From positions 19,966 to 83,965 of the forward strand of contig JALFLM010000181.1 of NCBI GenBank assembly GCA_022774705.1: a stretch of DNA of 64,000 nt. Reading direction: 5' to 3'. Source of the DNA: Lachnospiraceae bacterium (lineage in GTDB: Bacteria > Bacillota > Clostridia > Lachnospirales > Lachnospiraceae). Numbering within the stretch: the stretch's first letter is position 1; the number at the start of each line of letters is the position of its first letter. Position numbers and translations under genes: made by a program. Below the pieces are notes generated by a model that made no database searches, was not told where the DNA came from, and was given only the letters and a program-made list of their open reading frames with translations. This document shows, piece by piece, positions 20,573 to 29,523 of this stretch.

Positions 20573-20861
20573 ATGTGTCGGATGCGGACGGTGTGTGGAA
20601 GCTTGTCCGGGAAATCTGATAAAACCGGATCAGGAAGGAAAAGCGGCAATCCGCCATATACGTGACTGCTGGGGATGCACCTCCTGTGTCAAGGAATGCC
20701 GGGCAGATGCCATTTTCTATTATCTGGGAGCGGATATGGGAGGAAGAGGCAGTACTCTGACCGTATCGGATAAGGGGGATCTTAACATCTGGAAAATTGA
20801 AGACCCTCAGGGAAAGGTACAGATACTGGAGGTCAGTAAAAAAACTGCCAATCAATATTAG
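20547..20861 (+). CDS. aprB: 4Fe-4S ferredoxin-type AprB-like subunit
   Basis: CVGCGRCVEACPGN and CWGCTSCVKECRADAI; 26-bp overlap with aprA. Confidence 0.85.
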   Translation: MSIQIRRDKCVGCGRCVEACPGNLIKPDQEGKAAIRHIRDCWGCTSCVKECRADAIFYYLGADMGGRGSTLTVSDKGDLNIWKIEDPQGKVQILEVSKKTANQY

Positions 20862-20916
20862 AAAAACTGCCAATCGATAGCCAATCGATATGAAAAAGAC
20901 TGCCAGTCAATATTTA
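20837..20916 (+). repeat. Degenerate tandem duplication around aprB end / cysD leader (AAAAACTGCCAATC[AG]ATAT)
   Basis: Four related segments: ACTGCCAATCAATATT, ACTGCCAATCGATA, GCCAATCGATAT, ACTGCCAGTCAATATT. Confidence 0.85.
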
Positions 20917-20943
20917 AATACGATCCGAGGGAGGACTAAAAGA

Positions 20944-21843
20944 ATGAGTGATCTGTCACATCTTGATAAACTGGAGGCAGAAGCAATTTATATTATCCGG
21001 GAAGTTGCAGCGGAGTGTGAAAAACCGGTGATGCTGTATTCCATTGGAAAGGACAGCTCTGTAATGCTGCATCTTGCAATGAAAGCATTTTATCCGGAAA
21101 AGCCGCCGTTTCCTTTTCTGCATGTGGATACTACATGGAAATTCAGGGAAATGATTCAGTTCCGGGACCGGATTGCCAGGGAAAAGGGGATTGAAATGCT
21201 GGTCTATACGAATCAGGATGGTGTGAAAGCCGGCATCAATCCTTTTGATCATGGCTCTGCCTACACAGACATCATGAAAACCGCGGCTTTGAAGCAGGCT
21301 CTGAATCTGTACGGATTTACGGCCGCATTCGGCGGGGGGCGCCGTGATGAAGAGAAATCCCGGGCCAAGGAGAGGATTTTTTCCTTCCGGAATGCGGCAC
21401 AGGCATGGGATCCCAAGAACCAGAGACCCGAAATGTGGAAGCTGTACAATACCAGAATCCAGAAAGGGGAGAGCATTCGCGTTTTTCCTATTTCCAACTG
21501 GACGGAAAATGATATCTGGCAGTATATCCGCAGGGAACAGATTGATATTGTTCCCCTGTATTTTGCAAAAGAAAGACCGGTCATCTATCGTGACGGAAAT
21601 ATCATCATGGTGGATGATGACCGACTGAAGCTTCGGGAGGGTGAAAAGATTGAATATAAAAAAGTCCGTTTCCGTACGCTGGGATGCTATCCTCTGACAG
21701 GTGGTGTAGAGTCGGAAGCGGATACGCTGGATGCAATTATTGAGGAAACGCTGAGTGCAGTATCGTCGGAACGAACCAGCCGTGTGATTGACCATGAAGC
21801 AGCCGGCAGCATGGAACGAAGAAAAAGAGAAGGATATTTTTAA
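20944..21843 (+). CDS. cysD: Sulfate adenylyltransferase subunit 2 CysD
   Basis: [69 protein letters not shown] before 20944. Confidence 0.95.
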   Translation: MSDLSHLDKLEAEAIYIIREVAAECEKPVMLYSIGKDSSVMLHLAMKAFYPEKPPFPFLHVDTTWKFREMIQFRDRIAREKGIEMLVYTNQDGVKAGINPFDHGSAYTDIMKTAALKQALNLYGFTAAFGGGRRDEEKSRAKERIFSFRNAAQAWDPKNQRPEMWKLYNTRIQKGESIRVFPISNWTENDIWQYIRREQIDIVPLYFAKERPVIYRDGNIIMVDDDRLKLREGEKIEYKKVRFRTLGCYPLTGGVESEADTLDAIIEETLSAVSSERTSRVIDHEAAGSMERRKREGYF

Positions 21844-21860
21844 GGAAGGAACATTGCACC

Positions 21861-23507
21861 ATGAAAGGATTATTAAAATGTATTACCTGCGGAAGTGTGG
21901 ACGATGGAAAATCAACATTGATCGGCCATATCCTTTACGATGCAAAGCTTCTTTATGCTGATCAGGAGAAGGCGCTGGAGCTGGACTCCAAAGTGGGAAG
22001 CCGTGAAGGAAAGATTGATTATTCTCTGCTGCTGGACGGACTGATGGCAGAGAGAGAGCAGGGAATTACCATCGATGTGGCTTACCGCTATTTTACGACG
22101 GATCACAGAAGTTTTATTGTGGCTGATACGCCCGGGCATGAAGAGTATACCAGAAATATGGCGGTGGGTGCATCATTTGCCGATCTTGCCGTGATTCTTG
22201 TGGATGCCACCCAGGGAGTTCTGGTGCAGACGAGGCGTCATGCAAGGATCTGTGCCCTGATGGGAATCCGGCATTTCGTTTTTGCTGTCAACAAAATGGA
22301 CCTGGCAGGATACAGTGAGCCCCGTTTCCGGGAGATAGAAAAAGAAATCGGCCAGTTGGCAGAGGCGGTTTCACTGGAACATGTGATGATCATTCCCGTT
22401 TCGGCAACGGAAGGCGATAATGTTACTGAAAAGTCCGAAAATACCCCCTGGTATCAGGGACCGGCACTGCTTTCCTGGCTGGAAAATGTGGATATTACAG
22501 AAGCGTCTCATGAGAAAGGCTTTTATATGCCTGTACAGCGCGTATGCCGGCCGGGTCATGAATTCCGCGGTTTTCAGGGGCAGATCGAATCAGGTTTCAT
22601 CCGTACAGGCGATCAGGTCACCGCATTTCCCAGCAGGGAACAGGCTCATGTAAAAAGTATCCATGTGGGAGATCAGAAGGTAGAAGAAGCACAAAAGGGA
22701 CAGCCTGTGACGATTCAGCTCGACCGGGAGGTGGATGTTTCGAGAGGATGTGTACTGGCTGCTGATTCAGGAATCCGTGTTGCAGCCTCGGTTACTGCGA
22801 CGCTTTTGTGGATGGATGATACCGGACTGGAAGAAGGCAAAAACTTTTTTATCAAACTGGGAACAAAGATGATTCTGGGACGGGTGGACCGGATTCTGTA
22901 TGCTGTTGATGTGAATTCCGGAGAAAAGAAAAAAGCGGAGACTCTGGGGAAAAATGAAATCGCTTCCTGTATTCTGTCTTTTTCAGACAAGGTAGTGGCA
23001 GATGAAGTTAACAGCCATAAAACGCTGGGGGAACTGATTCTGATCGATCAGATTACCAATATGACATCTGCATGTGGTGTGGTAACATCCCTGCAGACGG
23101 AGTCGGATGACCGGTACGAAAAGAAGGTGGACAGAACCTTCCGTTCCATACTGAAGAGACAGACACCGGCTGTTGTGGAATTTCCGGTGGGCAGTGATGG
23201 TATTACCATGGAAATGGTGGAAGCAGTAGAGAAAAATCTAAGCGTTTCCGGCAGGCATACATATCTGTATGTACCTGTACAGGAGGAGAATTATGCTGCT
23301 GTAGCCCATCATCTGTATGAAGCCGGCATACTTGTCCTGCTGGTTGTGCCTGATCAGAAGAAAGCAGATGAGGCGCTGGGAGACAAAGAATTTTATTACA
23401 GCGGCTGGCAGAAAAAAACAGGGACTGCAGTAAATGAAATAGTAGATTTTATTAAGAAAATTTCATCATCTTCCGCAGGCGATTCAGTGGACAGAGATTA
23501 CATTTAG
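21861..23507 (+). CDS. cysN: Sulfate adenylyltransferase subunit 1 CysN (GTPase), without a CysC domain
   Basis: GSVDDGKSTLIGHILYDAK, ADTPGHEEYTRNMAVGASFADLAVILVDA. Confidence 0.94.
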   Translation: MKGLLKCITCGSVDDGKSTLIGHILYDAKLLYADQEKALELDSKVGSREGKIDYSLLLDGLMAEREQGITIDVAYRYFTTDHRSFIVADTPGHEEYTRNMAVGASFADLAVILVDATQGVLVQTRRHARICALMGIRHFVFAVNKMDLAGYSEPRFREIEKEIGQLAEAVSLEHVMIIPVSATEGDNVTEKSENTPWYQGPALLSWLENVDITEASHEKGFYMPVQRVCRPGHEFRGFQGQIESGFIRTGDQVTAFPSREQAHVKSIHVGDQKVEEAQKGQPVTIQLDREVDVSRGCVLAADSGIRVAASVTATLLWMDDTGLEEGKNFFIKLGTKMILGRVDRILYAVDVNSGEKKKAETLGKNEIASCILSFSDKVVADEVNSHKTLGELILIDQITNMTSACGVVTSLQTESDDRYEKKVDRTFRSILKRQTPAVVEFPVGSDGITMEMVEAVEKNLSVSGRHTYLYVPVQEENYAAVAHHLYEAGILVLLVVPDQKKADEALGDKEFYYSGWQKKTGTAVNEIVDFIKKISSSSAGDSVDRDYI

Positions 23508-23541
23508 ACTTTTTTCTGTAAACGAAAATGGTAAATAGTGC

Positions 23542-23570
23542 TTGACAAACAGAACTGACGGGATTATGAT
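23542..23570 (+). promoter_or_regulatory. Promoter upstream of yezD (TTGACA-17-TATGAT)
   Basis: Consensus -35, 17-bp spacer, 5/6 -10. Confidence 0.75.
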
Positions 23571-23638
23571 ATCTGCAATAAAGTATATTAAAAAGATATG
23601 AATTGTATGATATTAAAAACAGGCAGGAGTATTACACT

Positions 23639-23797
23639 ATGGAACGAACAAAAGTCACAGAAGAAGAACTGGAACAGATAAAAAAATTTATAGAAGAGAT
23701 CCGTTTCGGTTCCGTCACTGTAATCGTACAGGACAGTAAGATCGTTCAGATTGAAAAACATGAAAAAGTAAGAATGAACAGCAGAATCGGCTTCTGA
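23639..23797 (+). CDS. YezD-family small protein (DUF2292)
   Basis: 52 aa, EEELEQIKKFIEEIRFGSVTVIVQDSKIVQIEKHEKVR; family often adjacent to sulfur-assimilation genes. Confidence 0.82.
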   Translation: MERTKVTEEELEQIKKFIEEIRFGSVTVIVQDSKIVQIEKHEKVRMNSRIGF

Positions 23798-23801
23798 TCG
23801 G

Positions 23802-23848
23802 AAAACGCCGCCGGATCCTGAGCAATCGGGAATTCCGGCGGCGTTTTT
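23802..23848 (+). terminator. Intrinsic terminator after yezD
   Basis: AAAACGCCGCCGGA ... TCCGGCGGCGTTTTT. Confidence 0.88.
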
Positions 23849-23964
23849 CCATGTCCGGAATCGGGAAAGTTAAATAATCATCCCGCAGGTTGTCTTTCAG
23901 TCTGTTTTCAGATATAATATCAGTAAGTGTGTTTGCGCATACATATTGATTTTGGAGGATGACA

Positions 23965-25455
23965 ATGAGTAATCAGGACTGGTCGCATCTGGGCGACGAG
24001 ATTAAAGACGCAGTGCAGTCTGCTATAGATTCCAAGGATTTTACACGTTTGAACGATGCCATCGGGAAGACAGTCAATCAGGCACTGGATCAGTTTGAGC
24101 AGGTACTGGACGGAAACGGAGGAAGCGGTGCAGGCAGGAATGACCGCAGGGAGCATGTGAACAGTGTTCACGGGGAAGATGCCTTCAGGGATGAACAGGA
24201 GGGAGAAAGCGGCCATACCGAGTGGTACAACGGCGGCCCAGGCTGGTACAAGGGAGGTGGAAACAGCCAAAAACACTTCGGACAGAGACAGTACTCCGGC
24301 CGGAACAGAACGGATACCGGCAGTGCATGGAAACAGATGTATGGAGATGTGCGGGACCGCACATGGGATCAGTATGTGAAGAATACCACGGGAATTGATC
24401 GGAAAAAGACAAAGGATCCCTTTCAGATGTACGGTGACCGCTACGCTTCCCCGGTTCCTTCTCAGGTATTCGGGATCCTGTCTGTGATATTCGGAAGCAT
24501 CATGGCTGCGGGCTGCGGCATTGCGGAATTTGTGATGCTGCTGGTTAGCGCAGCTGTTTTTTCGGGCCGCCTTCCTTTCGGAATGCCGCTGGCTATGGGT
24601 ATCATGGTGCCGTTTATTATCGGCGGCGGACTGCTGGCGGGATGCGGACGAAAAAAGCTGGGGCTGATCAAACGCTATAAAAAATATGTAGCTTTTCTTG
24701 GGGATAAAGAGTATTGTGAACTGCAGGACCTGGAGTACTCTGCGGGAATGACACATAAAAAGCTTCTGAAGGATCTGCGGAAGATGATCGATAAAGAATG
24801 GTTCCGCCAGGGACATATCGATCAGCAGGAGACCAGTTTTATCGTAACCGGTAAGGCGTACAGTCAGTATCTGGAGGCACAGAAAGAGTTTCAGCGCCGC
24901 CAGCTGGAAACCGGGAAGCAGGAACTGAGAGCAGAAAAAACAGAGGCCAGGGAAACGGAAAATACAGCATCGGCAGGAGCCGGCTTGTCTGCAGAGGTCC
25001 GGGAAGTGATTGATGAGGGAAGATCCTATCTGAAACAGATTAAAGAAAGCAATGATGCCATACCCGGAGAAGAGATTTCTGCCAAGATATCAAGACTGGA
25101 GCTGGTGATCGAGCGGATTTTCAACCGGGTGGAGCAGCACCCCGAACTGGTGGAAGAACTTCGTCGTTTTATGAAATACTATCTGCCCACCACAGTCAAG
25201 CTGCTGGCAGCCTATGAGGAACTGGACCGGCAGGAGATACAGGGATCCAACATCCTGAAATCAAAAAAGGAAATCGAGGATACACTGGATACCATCAATA
25301 AAGCCTTCGAGAACCTGCTGGACAGCTTTTTTGAAGATACGGCTGTGGATATTTCATCGGATATATCCGTGATGCAGACATTGATGGCTCAGGAGGGACT
25401 GCTGGGCGGCAGCCTGAAGGACCGGGTAAAAGAAAAGGAAAAAGTATTGCGGTAA
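23965..25455 (+). CDS. XpaC-family protein (5-bromo-4-chloroindolyl phosphate hydrolysis family)
   Basis: C-terminal XpaC-like region with two TM segments; directly upstream of telA. Confidence 0.78.
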   Translation: MSNQDWSHLGDEIKDAVQSAIDSKDFTRLNDAIGKTVNQALDQFEQVLDGNGGSGAGRNDRREHVNSVHGEDAFRDEQEGESGHTEWYNGGPGWYKGGGNSQKHFGQRQYSGRNRTDTGSAWKQMYGDVRDRTWDQYVKNTTGIDRKKTKDPFQMYGDRYASPVPSQVFGILSVIFGSIMAAGCGIAEFVMLLVSAAVFSGRLPFGMPLAMGIMVPFIIGGGLLAGCGRKKLGLIKRYKKYVAFLGDKEYCELQDLEYSAGMTHKKLLKDLRKMIDKEWFRQGHIDQQETSFIVTGKAYSQYLEAQKEFQRRQLETGKQELRAEKTEARETENTASAGAGLSAEVREVIDEGRSYLKQIKESNDAIPGEEISAKISRLELVIERIFNRVEQHPELVEELRRFMKYYLPTTVKLLAAYEELDRQEIQGSNILKSKKEIEDTLDTINKAFENLLDSFFEDTAVDISSDISVMQTLMAQEGLLGGSLKDRVKEKEKVLR

Positions 25456-25488
25456 TATACAGATTGCCGGGAAAGGATAAAGAAAAGT

Positions 25489-26604
25489 ATGGAACAGAAT
25501 ATGTTATCGGAAAATGTGCAGAGCACGGGGGACATGACAGCACTGAAGGAAGAAAAGACACTGGATCAGCTGATGGCGGAATGCAATTTTACAGCTGAAG
25601 AACTGAGAACCGTTGATGCGTATGCATCTCAGATCAATGTGATGGATAATAATGAGATCCTGGAATACGGTGTGGGATGTCAGAAGAAGCTGACTGATTT
25701 CTCTGAGACAGCGCTGAACAATGTAAAAACAAAGGATCTGGGCGAGGTTGGCGATATGCTGACCGATGTGATTGTGGAACTGAAAAGTTTTGATGCAGCT
25801 GAGGAGAAAAAAGGGCTGTTCGGATTATTTAAAAAGCAAACGGATCGTCTGGAGGCTTTAAAGGGCCGTTACACCAAAGCGGCTGCCAATGTGCAGAAGA
25901 TCTGCGATTCCCTGGAAGAGCATCAGGTTACTCTGATGAAAGATATTTCTGTTCTGGATCAGATGTATGAACTGAATACCGCCTATTTCAGGGAACTGAC
26001 CATGTATATTATGGCCGGTAAGAAAAAACTGGAAGAGCTGCGGACCGCAGACCTGCCCGCCCTGATGGAAAAGGCGCAGCGCACCGGCCTGCAGGAAGAT
26101 GCTCAGGCGGTAAAGGATATGGACAGCCAGTGCAACCGGTTTGAGAAAAAACTGCACGATCTGGAACTGACCCGCATGATCTCTCTTCAGATGGCACCTC
26201 AGATTCGTCTGATTCAGAGCAGCGATACCCAGATGGTTGAGAAAATCCAGTCCACCATTGTCAATACGGTACCGCTCTGGAAAAGCCAGATGGTACTGGC
26301 GCTGGGAATGGAACATTCCAATCAGGCAGCCAGAGCTCAGGCTGCAGCTACCGATCTGACCAATGAACTGCTCCGTAAGAATGCGGAAGCGCTGAAAACA
26401 GTCAGCATAGAAACGGCAAAAGCCTCCGAACGGGGAATCGTGGATATGGAAACGCTGAAGCAGACCAACGAATCGCTGATCTCCACCCTGGATGAAGTAA
26501 TGCGGATCCAGAAGGAAGGCCATGAAAAACGTATGGAAGCAGAAGGACAGATGCAGCAGATCGAAACGGAGCTTAAGGCCAAGCTCCTGGAAATATCACG
26601 CTGA
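25489..26604 (+). CDS. telA: Toxic anion resistance protein (TelA family)
   Basis: FGLFKKQTDRLEALKGRYTKAAANVQKICDSLEEHQVTLMKDI; NQAARAQAAATDLTNELLRKNAEALK. Confidence 0.9.
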   Translation: MEQNMLSENVQSTGDMTALKEEKTLDQLMAECNFTAEELRTVDAYASQINVMDNNEILEYGVGCQKKLTDFSETALNNVKTKDLGEVGDMLTDVIVELKSFDAAEEKKGLFGLFKKQTDRLEALKGRYTKAAANVQKICDSLEEHQVTLMKDISVLDQMYELNTAYFRELTMYIMAGKKKLEELRTADLPALMEKAQRTGLQEDAQAVKDMDSQCNRFEKKLHDLELTRMISLQMAPQIRLIQSSDTQMVEKIQSTIVNTVPLWKSQMVLALGMEHSNQAARAQAAATDLTNELLRKNAEALKTVSIETAKASERGIVDMETLKQTNESLISTLDEVMRIQKEGHEKRMEAEGQMQQIETELKAKLLEISR

Positions 26605-26660
26605 TTCAGCGGTAAAGCAGTTATCTTATCATTCAGCTGTTAAGCAGCCGGCTGTTATAA

Positions 26661-26727
26661 AACAGGCCCATCCGGGAATGCGGGGAGCATCGTGATGATG
26701 CGGATGACATTTCCGGATGAGCCTGTT
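26661..26727. other. Long imperfect hairpin at a convergent junction
   Basis: AACAGGCCCATCCGGGAATG ... CATTTCCGGATGAGCCTGTT with inner GCATCgtGATGC; no strong T-tract. Confidence 0.7.
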
Positions 26728-26735
26728 ATCTGATT

Positions 26736-26785
26736 GATGATGAATTTCAATCCATTAGTAGATGATGAATTTCAATTCATTAGTA
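26736..26785 (+). repeat. 25-bp tandem duplication (GATGATGAATTTCAATYCATTAGTA x2)
   Basis: 26736-26760 and 26761-26785 differ at one base. Confidence 0.95.
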
Positions 26786-26808
26786 TATAAATCCCTTACG
26801 TAAGCTTC

Positions 26809-26988
26809 TTATATAAACTGATTGGCTGCGGCGTCATATTCATAATCAATGGCAGCCAGTTTTTCAATGATTTCCTGTTTATCCTCTTCCAGATCTTCGC
26901 AGAGCGCATCCAGTGAAGAATAGAAATCCCGCAGCTTCATATTGACTGTGCTCAGCAGGATGACAGGGTCGTTGGGGAGTACTTTCAT
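26809..26988 (-). CDS. DUF4250-like small protein
   Basis: MKVLPNDPVILLSTVNMKLRDFYSSLDALCEDLEEDKQEIIEKLAAIDYEYDAAANQFI. Confidence 0.78.
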   Translation of the reverse strand: MKVLPNDPVILLSTVNMKLRDFYSSLDALCEDLEEDKQEIIEKLAAIDYEYDAAANQFI

Positions 26989-27037
26989 ATCGTTTTTTCC
27001 TTTCTGTGCAGAGTGATGTGTTTTCATCCTGCTTTGT

Positions 27038-27847
27038 CTAAAGCAGCAGGATTCGTTCCTCGTCATCCGGTACATAAAGATTGCCGGAGTAGTTCAGTTC
27101 ACCTTCAGCAAGATAGCGTCCCTTTCGGGTGGTAATGTCCGTTTTATCCTCGGTGTGCCAGAGTACCATGTTTTTAACATGGAGTCTTTCAGCCAGCTCA
27201 CAGGCATCCTTTACGGTGCTGTGATGTTTTTCATAGGGTCTGAAGCGTTCTGCGTCTTCATACATGCAGAATGCTTCGTGGAGCAGCCAGTCGCTGCCTC
27301 TGACATATTCAAAGCAGCACTCGTGGTACGGTTCGTCTCCGGTGAAGGAGAGTTTTTTGCCATTGCTCAGTATGGTGGTAAAACCGAATTGCTTTGCCTT
27401 GGTGGATTCGATGTCAAAGAAGGTAACCTGCAGACCGAGGATATCTTTTGTATCTCCGTTTTTCAGAGGCACGAAGAAAATCTGTTTTCCGATATAATCA
27501 CAGAACTTTTTCTGTACAGTCAGGCGGCACAGGGTCTCCAGTGTGGAAATCAGTTCTTCGTGGGCATAGACGTAAACCGGTTCGGTCAGCTGACCGGCTT
27601 TCATGCCGGATGCAAGAAGCCTGAAAAGCCAGACAAATCCCAGCGTGTGGTCGCAGTGCTCATGAGTCATAAAAATATGATGAATATTCTGAATGGAAAT
27701 CTGCATATTATGCAGCTTTTTTAAAATGGTATTGCCGCCGCCGCAGTCAACCAGAAAATACTCCTCTCCCTTTCGCAGAGCAAAACAGGTGTTGTAACAA
27801 GAGGTAACCATGGCGTTGCCTGTACCGATCACGTATAATTCTTCCAT
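27038..27847 (-). CDS. MBL-fold metallo-hydrolase (RNase Z-like)
   Basis: FMTHEHCDHTLG zinc motif; LSFTGDEPYHECC. Confidence 0.85.
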   Translation of the reverse strand: MEELYVIGTGNAMVTSCYNTCFALRKGEEYFLVDCGGGNTILKKLHNMQISIQNIHHIFMTHEHCDHTLGFVWLFRLLASGMKAGQLTEPVYVYAHEELISTLETLCRLTVQKKFCDYIGKQIFFVPLKNGDTKDILGLQVTFFDIESTKAKQFGFTTILSNGKKLSFTGDEPYHECCFEYVRGSDWLLHEAFCMYEDAERFRPYEKHHSTVKDACELAERLHVKNMVLWHTEDKTDITTRKGRYLAEGELNYSGNLYVPDDEERILLL

Positions 27848-27884
27848 TGGATCTCCTTCTGTCAGGATATGAAATCCCGCTTCA

Positions 27885-27921
27885 TATAAAAAATATGGAA
27901 TCAGCATTTGCTGATTCCATA
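27885..27921 (-). terminator. Intrinsic terminator of argG (minus strand)
   Basis: Minus strand: TATGGAATCAGCA aa TGCTGATTCCATA then TTTTTTAT. Confidence 0.85.
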
Positions 27922-27975
27922 TTATAGCACAGAATTTATCGCAGATATAGCCTGCAATTCTAAAGATTCTATGTA

Positions 27976-29193
27976 TTATTTATTATTTTTCTTCACTTCC
28001 TGCATCTTCATGGCACGTACCTTGGATGACAGGCCGTACAGTGTGATGAAGCCTTCTGCATCGTGATGATCGTATAAATCACCGGTTGTAAAAGATGCAA
28101 GGGATTCGTTGTACAGAGAGTAGGGTGATGTGGTACCCTGTTTGATAATGTTGCCTTTGTACAGTTTCATCTTTACCGTACCGGTTACGTACTGCTGGGT
28201 GCTTTCAATAAATGCCTGCAGAGCTTCACGTAAAGGTGTGAACCACTTGCCGCTGTAAACCTGATCGGCATACTGCACAGAGATCTGTCTCTTGGCAATT
28301 GTGGTATCCTTGTCAAGGATCAGCTCTTCCAGCTGCTGATGAGCTTCCATCAGAATGGTTCCGCCGGGAGTTTCATAAACGCCGCGGGACTTCATGCCTA
28401 CGATACGGTTCTCAACGATATCAACGATACCGATACCGTGTTTGCCGCCCAGTTCATTGAGCTTTCTGATAATATCGGAAACCTTCATCCGTTCTCCGTT
28501 AATGGCCGTGGGAACACCCTTTTCAAAGTCAATGGAGAGTTCTTCCGGTTCATCGGGAGCTTTTTCGGGAGTCACGCCCAGTACCAGCAGGTGATCGTAG
28601 TTGGGAGCACTGGCGGGATCTTCCAGCTCCAGACCTTCATGGCTGATGTGCCACAGGTTTCTGTCACGGCTGTAGCTGTTGTCAGCAGAGAAAGGAAGAT
28701 AGATATCGTGGTCTTCACAGTACTTGATCTCCTCATCACGGGAAGAAATATTCCAGGTTCTCCAGGGAGCGATGATCTTCAGATCGGGAGCCAGAGCTTT
28801 GATGCCCAGCTCGAAACGAACCTGATCGTTGCCCTTGCCGGTTGCACCGTGGCAGATGGCAACAGCGCCTTCCTTACGGGCAATCTCCACCAGCTTTTTG
28901 GCGATTACGGGTCTTGCCATGGCAGTACCCATCAGATATTTGTTCTCGTAAACAGCGTTGGCCTGCACACAGGGAACAACATACTCATCACAGAATTCAT
29001 CAACAACATCTTCGATATAGAGTTTAATGGCGCCGCTGACTCTGGCTCTTTCATCCAGGCCGTCCAGCTCATTGCCCTGGCCCACGTCGATACAGCAGCA
29101 TACTACATCATAATCATAGTTTTCTTTTAACCAGGGGATGATCGCTGTGGTATCAAGTCCGCCTGAATACGCAAGTATAACTTTTTCTTTCAT
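27976..29193 (-). CDS. argG: Argininosuccinate synthase
   Basis: KVILAYSGGLDTTAIIPWLKENYDYDVVCCCIDVGQG; ATGKGNDQVRFE. Confidence 0.96.
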   Translation of the reverse strand: MKEKVILAYSGGLDTTAIIPWLKENYDYDVVCCCIDVGQGNELDGLDERARVSGAIKLYIEDVVDEFCDEYVVPCVQANAVYENKYLMGTAMARPVIAKKLVEIARKEGAVAICHGATGKGNDQVRFELGIKALAPDLKIIAPWRTWNISSRDEEIKYCEDHDIYLPFSADNSYSRDRNLWHISHEGLELEDPASAPNYDHLLVLGVTPEKAPDEPEELSIDFEKGVPTAINGERMKVSDIIRKLNELGGKHGIGIVDIVENRIVGMKSRGVYETPGGTILMEAHQQLEELILDKDTTIAKRQISVQYADQVYSGKWFTPLREALQAFIESTQQYVTGTVKMKLYKGNIIKQGTTSPYSLYNESLASFTTGDLYDHHDAEGFITLYGLSSKVRAMKMQEVKKNNK

Positions 29194-29194
29194 A

Positions 29195-29296
29195 TTAGGA
29201 ACCCCTTTTCTGGTTATAGTTAAGATATTCGATTTTCTGTAAAATACCCTTCAAAAAAAGTATAAAAATACAATAAAACCGAAATCTGGTACTCAT
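29195..29296 (-). CDS. Putative 33-codon upstream ORF of argG: MSTRFRFYCIFILFLKGILQKIEYLNYNQKRGS* (candidate leader)
   Basis: Minus-strand ATG at 29296 just downstream of a promoter-like element; stop TAA 1 nt before argG ATG (TAATATG). Confidence 0.4.
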   Translation of the reverse strand: MSTRFRFYCIFILFLKGILQKIEYLNYNQKRGS

Positions 29297-29325
29297 CCTG
29301 TCTCTTCTTGAAGAATTACTTGATT

Positions 29326-29354
29326 AATATACAACAAAGTGGTATGATTTGCAA
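29326..29354 (-). promoter_or_regulatory. argG promoter (TTGCAA-17-TATATT, minus strand)
   Basis: -35 29354-29349, -10 29331-29326, 17-bp spacer. Confidence 0.6.
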
Positions 29355-29395
29355 GGGAAAATTTGTAATCAAGGGATTGTTTTCTCAAAAAATAA

Positions 29396-29424
29396 TTGCA
29401 TAATATGCAGAAAAGATGTATAAT
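29396..29424 (+). promoter_or_regulatory. argC operon promoter (TTGCAT-17-TATAAT), overlapped by palindrome TGCATAATATGCA
   Basis: -35 29396-29401, -10 29419-29424, perfect -10. Confidence 0.7.
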
Positions 29425-29453
29425 TATTCTCGCTCTCATAGGATGTAATACTG

Positions 29454-29487
29454 AAAACTCACTGTCACTGCGGCGGAGAGTTTTTTT
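29454..29487 (+). terminator. Weak intrinsic-terminator-like hairpin in argC leader
   Basis: AAAACTC (17-nt loop) GAGTTTT TTT. Confidence 0.45.
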
Positions 29488-29523
29488 ATCTCAGACGGAG
29501 CGGGGGCGGGACAGAATCCGCGC

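Noticed and set aside
28339-29130. 263-aa plus-strand ORF opposite argG
   Set aside because: Antisense mirror ORF to a clear argG; no homology-like motifs.
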